A program made the position numbers and the translations under genes. A stretch of DNA of 6,406 nt from Gammaproteobacteria bacterium (GTDB lineage: Bacteria; Pseudomonadota; Gammaproteobacteria; Xanthomonadales; Xanthomonadaceae): positions 1 to 6,406 of the forward strand of contig JAAZHF010000274.1 of the NCBI GenBank assembly GCA_012510865.1, given 5' to 3'. Below, in pieces: positions 1 to 5,488 of this stretch. Below the pieces are notes generated by a model. It was not told the origin of the DNA and did no database searches. It was given only the letters and a program-made list of their open reading frames with translations. Position 1 is the first letter of the stretch. The number at the start of each line of letters is the position of its first letter.

Positions 1-1597
1 CACCCTCCGCTGGCTGAAGCCGGTGCAGTTCTATGGGCGCGCCTGGTTCCGCCTGGCGCGGCCGCGTACCGACCTGTCGGATGCGCCGCCGCTGCGTGCG
101 GCATCGGTGTCGTGGACGCGCTGTGCGCGCGCGGCGTCGATGACGGGACCGCAGGGATTCCGCTTCCTGGGGGTGGAGCGCGAGCTCACGTCGGCGGACG
201 ACTGGAACCGTGCCGACTGGCCCAAGCTGTGGCTGTACAACGCGCACTACTTCGACGACCTGGCCGCAGGCGATGCACCGGCGCGGGAACAGTGGCACCG
301 AAGGCTGGTCCGCCGCTGGATGGCGGAGAATCCGCCGGGGCAGGGCAATGGCTGGGAGCCGTATCCGACCTCGCTGCGCATCGTGAACTGGATCAAGTGG
401 GCCCTCGGCGGGAACGCGCTGGAGCCGGACGCGGTGCACAGCGTGGCGGTGCAGGCGCGCTACCTGCGCGGGCGCCTGGAGATCCATCTGCTCGGAAACC
501 ACCTGTGGGCAAACGTGAAAGCGCTGGTGTTCGCCGGGACGTTCTTCGAAGGCGACGAAGCCGGCGCCTGGCTGCGCAAGGGCGCGGAGGGGCTGGAGCG
601 CGAGCTGGGCGAGCAGTTCCTGCCGGACGGCGGGCACTTCGAGCGCAGCCCGATGTACCACTCGATCCTTCTGGAGGATGTGCTGGACCTGCTGCAGCTG
701 GCGCGCGTGTATCCAGGCGTGCTGCCTGCGACCCTGGTGGCCGCGCTCCAGGGGCGCGTGGGTGCGATGCTGCGCTGGCTCCGGGTGATGACGCATCCCG
801 ACGGCGACATCGCGCTGTTCAACGACGCCGCCTTCGGAATCGCGCCACCGTTGGCCGCGCTGGAGGAGTACGCACGCGCTCTGGGCGTGCCGGTCGACGA
901 CGCGCCGCTGGCTGCGCTGGAAGTGCTGGCGGAGTCGGGATTCGTTCGCATGGCCCGGGGTCCGGCGGTGGTGATCGCCGACGTGGGTCCGGTGGGCCCG
1001 GACTACCTGCCCGGGCACGCGCATGCGGACACGCTGTCGTTCGAGCTGTCGCTGCACGGTCGGCGCGTGCTCGTGAACGGCGGCACCTCCACCTACGAGG
1101 CCGGGCCGCTGCGCTTGCGTCAGCGCGGCACTGCGATGCACAACACGGTCGAAGTCGACGGCCAGGATTCGTCCGAAGTGTGGAGCAGCTTCCGGGTGGC
1201 GCGCCGGGCACGGCCGATGAAGGTGCGCTGGGCAAGCGAGGGCAACCTGCTGATGCTCGAAGGCGCGCACAGCGGCTACTGGCGTCTCCCGGGACGGGTG
1301 GTGCACTCCCGGCGTTGGGAGCTGTCCGAGGCGGGCCTGGCCGTGGTCGATGTCCTGTCGGGCCGGCCCGGGCAGGCGGTCGCGCGGTTCCGGTTCGCAC
1401 CTGGCCTGGCCCCCGCGGAGGGCGACGAAGGTCGCATCGAGGGTGCCGGCATCCGCCTTGCATGGCGGAACGTCGACGCCGCCACGGCGATCGTACCCGG
1501 CAGCTGGTATCCGCGCTTCGGAGTCGATCTCCCGTGCCGGGTCCTCGAGTGCCGGTTTGGCGGTGGCCACGTCACCACGGAGTTCAGCTGGACCTGA
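1..1597 (+). CDS. Heparinase II/III-family protein (polysaccharide lyase-like), 5' end outside window
   Basis: The reading frame is open from base 2 (visible residues TLRWLKP before a GTG at 23) to the TGA at 1595-1597. The gene therefore starts upstream, and the GTG at 23 is probably an internal valine. Counting from that valine as residue 1, about 524 residues show the layout of the heparinase II/III family. An alpha-helical toroid region comes first, with LWLYNAHYFDDL (69-80), GWEPYPTSLRIVNWIKW (110-126), HLLGNHLWAN (155-164) and GGHFERSPMYH (203-213). A beta-rich C-terminal domain follows, with GHAHADTLSFEL (331-342) and TAMHNTVEVDG (370-380). His160, His205, Glu207 and Tyr212 sit in the conserved blocks where catalytic residues would be expected; this is from family memory, not an alignment. 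Family members cleave acidic polysaccharides by beta-elimination, and this subgroup often lies inside exopolysaccharide or O-antigen clusters. The downstream glycosyltransferase fits that setting. Substrate and cell location cannot be read here, because the N-terminus and any signal peptide are missing. Confidence 0.9.
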   Translation, partial: TLRWLKPVQFYGRAWFRLARPRTDLSDAPPLRAASVSWTRCARAASMTGPQGFRFLGVERELTSADDWNRADWPKLWLYNAHYFDDLAAGDAPAREQWHRRLVRRWMAENPPGQGNGWEPYPTSLRIVNWIKWALGGNALEPDAVHSVAVQARYLRGRLEIHLLGNHLWANVKALVFAGTFFEGDEAGAWLRKGAEGLERELGEQFLPDGGHFERSPMYHSILLEDVLDLLQLARVYPGVLPATLVAALQGRVGAMLRWLRVMTHPDGDIALFNDAAFGIAPPLAALEEYARALGVPVDDAPLAALEVLAESGFVRMARGPAVVIADVGPVGPDYLPGHAHADTLSFELSLHGRRVLVNGGTSTYEAGPLRLRQRGTAMHNTVEVDGQDSSEVWSSFRVARRARPMKVRWASEGNLLMLEGAHSGYWRLPGRVVHSRRWELSEAGLAVVDVLSGRPGQAVARFRFAPGLAPAEGDEGRIEGAGIRLAWRNVDAATAIVPGSWYPRFGVDLPCRVLECRFGGGHVTTEFSWT

Positions 1598-1604
1598 TGT
1601 CGTT

Positions 1605-2882
1605 ATGAAGATCCTTTTCCTGTCGGACAACTTCCCGCCCGAGGGCAATGCCCCGGCCACGCGCCTGTACGAACATGCCATCCGCTGGGTGCGCGCGGGC
1701 CATGAGGTGACGGTGGTGACCTGCGCGCCGAACTTCCCCGAAGGCAGGCTGTTCGCCGGCTATCGCAACCGCTTGCGCCAGGTGGAGGTGATGGACGGTA
1801 TCCGCGTCGTGCGCGTGAAGACGTTCATCACGGCCAACGAAGGCTTCGTCAAGCGGACGCTGGATTACATGAGCTTCATGCTCATGGGCTTCGTGATGGG
1901 GCTGTTCGAGAAGCGTCCCGACGTGGTGGTGGCGACCTCTCCGCAGTTCTTCTGTGCCATCGGGGGCTGGGCCCTTTCAGTCGCGAAGCGCCGACCCTTC
2001 GTGTTCGAGCTGCGTGATCTCTGGCCGGCTTCGATCATCGCCGTGGGCGCCATGAAGAAGAGCCTGGTCATCCGCGTGCTGGAGAAGATCGAACTGTTCC
2101 TGTACCGGCGCGCCGCGGCGATCATTTCCGTGACCGAGAGTTTCCGTGAGGACCTCGTCTCACGCGGCGTGCCGCGCCACAGGATTCACGTTGTCATCAA
2201 CGGCGTGGACCTGGACCGCTACGAGCCCCGTCCGCGTTGCTCCGAGCTGGAGGCCGAGTTCAACCTCGCCGGGAGGGTCGTGGCGGGCTACATGGGCACG
2301 CACGGCATGGCCCACGCCTTGCCGAAGGTGCTGGAGGCGGCGGAGCGATTGTTGCACCGCGAGGACATCGCCTTCTTCTTTGCCGGTTCGGGTGCCGAGA
2401 GGGCGAAGGTGGAGCAGATGGTGGGCGAGCGCGGGCTGCATAATGTGCGCCTGATCCCGCGCCAGCCGAAGGAGCGCATGCCGGCGCTATGGAGCGCCTG
2501 CGACCTGTCCATCGTCCCGCTCAGGAATACCCCGGTTTTCGCCACGGTGATTCCATCCAAGATCTTCGAGGCGATGGGCATGGGCGTGCCGATCCTGATG
2601 AGCCTGCCGGAAGGCGAGGCCACGGCCATCGTGCGGTCGACCGGAAGCGGCCTGTGCGTTCCGCCCGAGGACCCGGACGCCATGGCCGCTGCGATTGCCG
2701 CGCTCGCCGACGATGCCGAACGCATGGGTGCGTACAGGAAGACGGCGAGGGCGGTGGCTCCGCAGTACTCGCGTGAGCGCCAGGCAGCGCTGATGGCGGG
2801 GATTCTTGCGGACGTGGCCGCCGCCAGGCGAGTGCAGCCCCCGGACGCGCCGTTGCGCCAGGGCGAGCGTGACGCTGCCTGA
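1605..2882 (+). CDS. Family 4 glycosyltransferase, WbuB-like
   Basis: A 425-residue GT-B fold glycosyltransferase, probably adding a sugar from a nucleotide-sugar donor to a lipid-linked polysaccharide precursor at the inner face of the cytoplasmic membrane. The N-terminal lobe opens with MKILFLSDNFPPEGNAPATR, typical of WbuB-type enzymes, and contains ELRDLWP (135-141). A hydrophobic patch around 86-101 may sit on the membrane. The C-terminal lobe has GYMGTHGMAHAL (228-239), FAGSG (259-263) and IPSKIFEAMGMGVP (316-329). Glu322 corresponds to the second Glu of the EX7E motif of GT4 enzymes. The first position is Thr314, so the motif is incomplete by the strict pattern. The ATG at 1605 lies 7 nt after the preceding stop and is the only sensible start, since the upstream codons of this frame lie in the heparinase gene. 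No strong Shine-Dalgarno is seen, which suggests translational coupling. Length and order fit a polysaccharide operon. The exact sugar is not predictable. Confidence 0.92.
   Translation: MKILFLSDNFPPEGNAPATRLYEHAIRWVRAGHEVTVVTCAPNFPEGRLFAGYRNRLRQVEVMDGIRVVRVKTFITANEGFVKRTLDYMSFMLMGFVMGLFEKRPDVVVATSPQFFCAIGGWALSVAKRRPFVFELRDLWPASIIAVGAMKKSLVIRVLEKIELFLYRRAAAIISVTESFREDLVSRGVPRHRIHVVINGVDLDRYEPRPRCSELEAEFNLAGRVVAGYMGTHGMAHALPKVLEAAERLLHREDIAFFFAGSGAERAKVEQMVGERGLHNVRLIPRQPKERMPALWSACDLSIVPLRNTPVFATVIPSKIFEAMGMGVPILMSLPEGEATAIVRSTGSGLCVPPEDPDAMAAAIAALADDAERMGAYRKTARAVAPQYSRERQAALMAGILADVAAARRVQPPDAPLRQGERDAA
2860..2863 (+). promoter_or_regulatory. Shine-Dalgarno supporting the GTG start of the VanZ-like gene
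   Basis: AGGG lies 5 nt before the GTG at 2869, inside the 3' end of the glycosyltransferase gene. It favours this GTG over the in-frame ATG 63 nt upstream. Confidence 0.45.
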
Positions 2883-3348
2883 TCTCGTCCTTGCTGCGCT
2901 GGCCTTGGCCGTGAGCCTAGTGCTCGCGTGGCGGGCGCGACCCTTGGCGAAAGTCGTTCTTTTCGTCTCGGCCCTGTTGATCGCGGGAATGCTGTTCCTG
3001 CCGGGCTCGCAGCTGACCGCAATCGTTGGCAAGGATGCGGTTGCCTGGCTGACCCGGGTCGCGGCGCGGACGCCGTGGAATGTGTCGGACTGGATGCACT
3101 TCGGAATTTTCGTGTGGCTGGGATCGCTGATCTGGCTCGCGAGGCCCGGGCTCCGGGGGTGGAAGTCCTGGCTGCTCGTCATCGTCCTGTCCGCAGCCGC
3201 GGAGCTCGCGCAGGGGCTGGCGCCGGACAGGGAGTCGCGGCTCGACGACGTATTCCTCAACCTGGCCGGCGGGATGGCCGGAATCCTGCTCGCACAGGTC
3301 GGGCTACTGTTGGCACGACGGCTGCGTCGCCAGGCCCGAGGGAGATAG
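2869..3348 (+). CDS. VanZ-like family membrane protein
   Basis: A 159-residue integral membrane protein with about four to five hydrophobic segments (roughly residues 4-20, 28-45, 78-92, 100-118 and 130-150). It carries the VanZ-family pattern: SDWMHFGIF (73-81) with Asp74 and His77, then AELAQ (111-115), an Arg-rich turn (121-124), and DDVFLNLAGGMAG (126-138) with Asp127, Asn131 and the following glycines. The family is named after a teicoplanin-resistance accessory protein, but small VanZ-like proteins are common at the ends of exopolysaccharide clusters, and their biochemical role is unsettled. The GTG at 2869 is preferred because AGGG (2860-2863) lies 5 nt upstream and the first membrane helix begins right after it. 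It overlaps the glycosyltransferase by 14 nt, indicating translational coupling. An in-frame ATG at 2806 would add 21 non-membrane residues inside the glycosyltransferase gene and is less likely. Confidence 0.85.
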   Translation: MTLPDLVLAALALAVSLVLAWRARPLAKVVLFVSALLIAGMLFLPGSQLTAIVGKDAVAWLTRVAARTPWNVSDWMHFGIFVWLGSLIWLARPGLRGWKSWLLVIVLSAAAELAQGLAPDRESRLDDVFLNLAGGMAGILLAQVGLLLARRLRRQARGR

Positions 3349-3351
3349 AAC

Positions 3352-3368
3352 GTCGATCCGGCATCGAC
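3352..3368. terminator. Possible bidirectional hairpin between convergent genes
   Basis: GTCGAT (3352-3357) and ATCGAC (3363-3368) form a perfect 6-bp stem with a 5-nt CCGGC loop. It sits in the 26 nt between the VanZ-like stop and the amidase stop. Neither strand has a proper T-run after it; the minus strand has only a short T/C stretch. It could be a weak shared terminator for the two converging transcripts, or simply RNA 3'-end structure. Confidence 0.35.
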
Positions 3369-3374
3369 AGCACC

Positions 3375-4061
3375 TCACGGCCCGCAGCAGTTCCCTTCCT
3401 GCTCCACCGGAGGCATGGCCCGCCGCTCGGGCGGCTCCGGCGCTTCCACGCCCGGCGGCAGGGCGGAATGGCTCAGCACCATCGCCGTGAACCGCTCCCA
3501 GGGAAAGCCCGGGCCGGGGTCGGTCCTGCGTCCGGGATCGAGCTTCGCGTGCGAGATCACGTGCCTGAGGTTCGGGTACTTCGCCCACGCGTACAGCACG
3601 ATGCGGGCGCAGGCGAGGACCTGCCAGTCGGAGTAGGGATCCTGCGTTCCGTTGACGCCCTGCGCGTTGACCAGCTCGATGCCGAGGCTGCGGCTGTTGA
3701 CGTCGGGACCCGCGCCCAGGTGGGGGACGGGATCGACCGCGTTCGCGACGTGGTAGGCGGCCTTGGCCTCGCCGACCGTGGCCCAGACGAACCGGCCGTG
3801 GGCCGCCTCGTCCTCGTCGGGGATGACCCAGTGGGCGCTGGCCTGCCGCGTCTTCCAGGCGTCGATGGCATGCGCGGTGGCGAAGCCGGCGGTGGCGTGC
3901 ACCACCACCGTGTCGATCACCTCGAAGACATCGCGCCGCCGCGAGCGGGCGCGGTGGCTGGTGAGCCAGTGGAAGTCGGGGTGCGCGCGCTCGTCGAGCG
4001 GCGAATGCGGCGGGCGCCCGTCCCGCGGGAGCTGGAAATGGAACGTCCTGGGATCAGACAT
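3375..4061 (-). CDS. AmpD-like N-acetylmuramoyl-L-alanine amidase (Amidase_2 fold)
   Basis: A 228-residue protein of the Amidase_2/PGRP superfamily, zinc enzymes that cut the bond between N-acetylmuramic acid and L-alanine in peptidoglycan or muropeptides. The expected zinc ligands are visible: His55 in VVVHATAG (52-59), and His171 and Asp181 in SHAKLDPGRRTDPGPGFPW (170-188). Glu129 in SLGIELVN lies where the catalytic Glu of AmpD would be expected. Where AmpD has Lys two residues before the Asp ligand, this protein has Arg179. No signal peptide or membrane segment is seen, so a cytoplasmic, AmpD-like recycling role is more likely than export; a non-classical route cannot be excluded. About 45 N-terminal residues precede the core. 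A proline/glutamate-rich tail of about 30 residues ends in CCGP with Cys225-Cys226, which is not part of the known core. The ATG is supported by a strong ribosome binding site. The gene lies 35 nt downstream of the DUF2058 gene and is probably cotranscribed with it. Confidence 0.88.
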   Translation of the reverse strand: MSDPRTFHFQLPRDGRPPHSPLDERAHPDFHWLTSHRARSRRRDVFEVIDTVVVHATAGFATAHAIDAWKTRQASAHWVIPDEDEAAHGRFVWATVGEAKAAYHVANAVDPVPHLGAGPDVNSRSLGIELVNAQGVNGTQDPYSDWQVLACARIVLYAWAKYPNLRHVISHAKLDPGRRTDPGPGFPWERFTAMVLSHSALPPGVEAPEPPERRAMPPVEQEGNCCGP

Positions 4062-4065
4062 GCAG

Positions 4066-4071
4066 ACCTCC
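4066..4071 (-). promoter_or_regulatory. Strong Shine-Dalgarno of the amidase gene
   Basis: On the minus strand GGAGGT ends 4 nt before the ATG at 4061. This fixes the amidase start and allows good translation even if the gene is read from the upstream DUF2058 transcript. Confidence 0.7.
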
Positions 4072-4096
4072 GTGTCATGCGCCGTTGCTCCGTGTT

Positions 4097-4648
4097 TTAC
4101 CAGACCAGGTCGTCGGGCACCTGGAACTGCGCGTAGTACGCGTCGTCCTCCGGGCTGGAGCCGGGCGCTTCGTCGGCGGCCTGGCCGTGGTCGACGACGA
4201 TCATCGCGGGATCGCGCTCGCGCACCTTGTCGGCGGCGGCGCGGGGCAGCAGCTCGTAGCGGCCGTCCACGCTGGCGATCACCAGCGCGCCGTTCGACAG
4301 CTGCCTGCGCAGCTCGTCGTCCACCAGCAGGCTGCGGATTGCGCCGTCGGCGCTGAAGCGGTACTCGCTGTCCCCGCGGCGCTCCACCTTCTTGTCGGCG
4401 ATGATCTGCCGCGCCTGCGCGCGGAGTTCGGCGGCGCGGGCGCGGGTGCGGCGCTCGGCCTCGAGCGCGCGGTCACGCTCGACCTTCTCCAGGCGCGCGC
4501 GCTCGGCCTCCAGCTGGATGTCGCGGTCGGTCGGCGGCGCCTTGCCGTCGCGCGCCTTCTGCTGCTGGCGCGCCACCTCGGCCACCCTGGACTTCTTGAC
4601 CAGGCCGGCCTTGAGGAGCTGCTGCTGGAGCGGATTACCCTTGGCCAT
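4097..4648 (-). CDS. DUF2058 family protein (YaiL-type, possible nucleic-acid-associated protein)
   Basis: A 183-residue, strongly charged protein. It opens with MAKGNPLQQQLLKAGLVKKS, the family's typical N-terminus. A Lys/Arg/Glu-rich stretch (about 20-90) follows and should form a long helix or coiled coil. A compact domain comes next with DSEYRFSADG (93-102) and LLVDDELRRQLSNGALVI (107-124). The tail carries the conserved-looking YAQFQVPDDLVW ending (172-183). Members include E. coli YaiL, often labelled a nucleoprotein or polynucleotide-associated protein; the biochemical role is not established. The ATG at 4648 is chosen from the family N-terminus. An in-frame ATG at 4681 would add 11 residues unlike the family, and it overlaps the best -10-like box. 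Length is close to the family norm. It is the first gene of a probable two-gene unit with the amidase. The Asp/Glu-rich insert around 159-169 is probably a flexible linker. Confidence 0.9.
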   Translation of the reverse strand: MAKGNPLQQQLLKAGLVKKSRVAEVARQQQKARDGKAPPTDRDIQLEAERARLEKVERDRALEAERRTRARAAELRAQARQIIADKKVERRGDSEYRFSADGAIRSLLVDDELRRQLSNGALVIASVDGRYELLPRAAADKVRERDPAMIVVDHGQAADEAPGSSPEDDAYYAQFQVPDDLVW

Positions 4649-4676
4649 TGCGCCTGCGTCCGGTGTGGGACCGGCA

Positions 4677-4682
4677 ATCATA
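4677..4682 (-). promoter_or_regulatory. Candidate -10 box for the DUF2058-amidase unit
   Basis: On the minus strand this reads TATGAT, one mismatch from the sigma-70 -10 consensus, about 28 nt before the DUF2058 ATG. No convincing -35 element is found 16-18 nt upstream, so this is a weak call. If it is used, the upstream in-frame ATG at 4681 cannot be the start, because it would lie within the promoter. Confidence 0.3.
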
Positions 4683-4727
4683 CCGAGCGCAGGAAGACAC
4701 CGGCGGCGGGCAGCTCGCCCCGAAGTT

Positions 4728-4745
4728 CGTTCCATGAATGGAACG
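4728..4745. promoter_or_regulatory. 18-bp perfect palindrome in the divergent intergenic region, possible operator
   Basis: CGTTCCAT (4728-4735), a GA spacer, then ATGGAACG (4738-4745) form an exact inverted repeat. It lies in the 189-nt gap between the divergent DUF2058 and beta-barrel genes, about 80 nt from the DUF2058 start and 92 nt from the beta-barrel start. The symmetry and placement fit a binding site for a dimeric regulator acting on one or both promoters. The regulator is unknown, and chance cannot be excluded from one copy. Confidence 0.4.
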
Positions 4746-4823
4746 GATGGTGATGAAATGCGTGGTTTGATCCATTGGTGTCGGCTCCATCTCTTGCATG
4801 AGCGAAATCCTCGCGAGAGATCC

Positions 4824-4829
4824 AAGGAG
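4824..4829 (+). promoter_or_regulatory. Strong Shine-Dalgarno of the beta-barrel gene
   Basis: AAGGAG lies 8 nt before the ATG at 4838. It matches the 16S anti-Shine-Dalgarno well and suggests high translation, as usual for abundant outer-membrane proteins. Confidence 0.75.
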
Positions 4830-4837
4830 TTCCACAC

Positions 4838-5371
4838 ATGAGCAAGACCCCTCTCACCGCCGCATCCGTCCTTGCCCTGGCGCTGGGCGCCCTGTCCCTC
4901 AACGCCCAGGCCGCGGAGCCGGTCGGCTTCTACGCCGGCGCGGGCGTGGGCCAGTCGATGGTCGACGAGTACTTCGCCGACGACGAGGACACCGGCTACC
5001 AGGTGTTCGGCGGCTACCAGTTCAACGACTACTTCGGCCTGGAAGCGGCGTGGACCGACTTCGGCGACGTCAAGCTCACCGGCGGCGTCAGTAAGCTCGA
5101 GGCCGACACCCTGTCGCTGACCGCGGTCGGCACGCTGCCCTTCACCGACAACTTCTCGGCCTACGCCAAGGCCGGCTTCCACAGCTGGGACGCCGACGTC
5201 CGCGCGCCGGAGGTGGGCCGCGCCAGCACCGACGGCACCGACCCGACCTACGGCCTGGGCCTGCAGTACCGCTTCAACGACGCCTTCGCGCTGCGCGGCG
5301 AGTACAGCCGCTTCGAGATGGACGACGTCGACGTCGACCTGGCCCAGATCCAGGTGCGCTTCGACTTCTGA
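4838..5371 (+). CDS. Outer-membrane beta-barrel protein, OmpA-like/porin-family barrel
   Basis: A 177-residue exported protein. Residues 1-25 or 1-26 form a Sec signal peptide: a short basic start (MSKT), a hydrophobic core ASVLALALGALSL, and an AQA/AQAA cleavage site. The mature part of about 152 residues fits an eight-stranded barrel. Alternating aromatic and aliphatic strands appear in GFYAGAGVGQS (30-40), GYQVFGGYQFNDYFGLEAAW (53-72), LSLTAVGTLPF (92-102), FSAYAKAGFHSW (106-117), YGLGLQYRF (138-146), FALRGEYSRF (150-159) and IQVRFDF (171-177). The C-terminal Phe is the classic BAM assembly signal. There is no periplasmic OmpA domain. The loops are very acidic (DEYFADDEDTG at 43-53; MDDVDVD at 161-167), and the protein has no cysteine. 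Function beyond a small surface barrel is not readable. The gene stands alone, with its own strong ribosome binding site and its own terminator. Confidence 0.88.
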   Translation: MSKTPLTAASVLALALGALSLNAQAAEPVGFYAGAGVGQSMVDEYFADDEDTGYQVFGGYQFNDYFGLEAAWTDFGDVKLTGGVSKLEADTLSLTAVGTLPFTDNFSAYAKAGFHSWDADVRAPEVGRASTDGTDPTYGLGLQYRFNDAFALRGEYSRFEMDDVDVDLAQIQVRFDF

Positions 5372-5396
5372 CCCGCGACACGAGTGAGTCCTCTTG

Positions 5397-5423
5397 GGGC
5401 CGGCACTGCCGGCCCTTTTTTTT
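5397..5423 (+). terminator. Intrinsic terminator after the beta-barrel gene
   Basis: GGGCCGG (5397-5403) pairs with CCGGCCC (5409-5415) in a perfect 7-bp GC stem. The five-base CACTG loop can close by two further pairs. Eight T residues follow (5416-5423). This is a textbook Rho-independent terminator 25 nt after the stop codon. It separates the beta-barrel transcript from the CHAT gene, which therefore needs its own promoter. Confidence 0.92.
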
Positions 5424-5488
5424 GGCCGAGCGCGTGCGGCGCCGACGTTGTCCTGCCCGGGGGGAACCGGACTTGTCCAGGGCCGTGC
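5424..5488 (+). other. Short region upstream of the CHAT gene, promoter not identified
   Basis: These 65 bases must hold the CHAT promoter if the terminator just before them is efficient. TTGTCC occurs twice, at 5448-5453 and 5473-5478. The first copy resembles a -35 box, but the bases 17 nt later (ACTTGT) are a poor -10. A six-G run lies at 5459-5464. No clear promoter can be named. Confidence 0.3.

Noticed and set aside
112..1608. Long + strand open frame of 498 codons inside the heparinase gene
   Set aside because: It encodes Arg/Ala/Gly-rich low-complexity sequence with no recognisable motifs, typical of a shadow frame in GC-rich DNA. The real gene in the other frame has clear family motifs.
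2487..3260. 257-codon minus strand frame opposite the glycosyltransferase and VanZ-like genes
   Set aside because: Antisense shadow without domain-like sequence, ribosome binding site or family resemblance.
2928..4136. 402-codon + strand open frame spanning the VanZ-like gene and running antisense through the amidase
   Set aside because: The sequence is compositionally biased and crosses two well-supported genes. Both of these show motifs in their own frames.
4085..4753. 222-codon + strand frame opposite DUF2058
   Set aside because: Leu/Ala/Arg-rich shadow of a charged coiled-coil gene, with no motif support.
4767..4801. Possible sigma-70 promoter for the beta-barrel gene around TTGATC
   Set aside because: A hexamer close to a -35 box is present, but no convincing -10 lies at proper spacing. 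Not strong enough to annotate.
4649..5182. N-terminal extension of the DUF2058 frame to 361 codons, reaching into the beta-barrel gene on the opposite strand
   Set aside because: The family N-terminus begins at the ATG at 4648. The extension lies antisense to a signal-peptide gene and contains no known domain.
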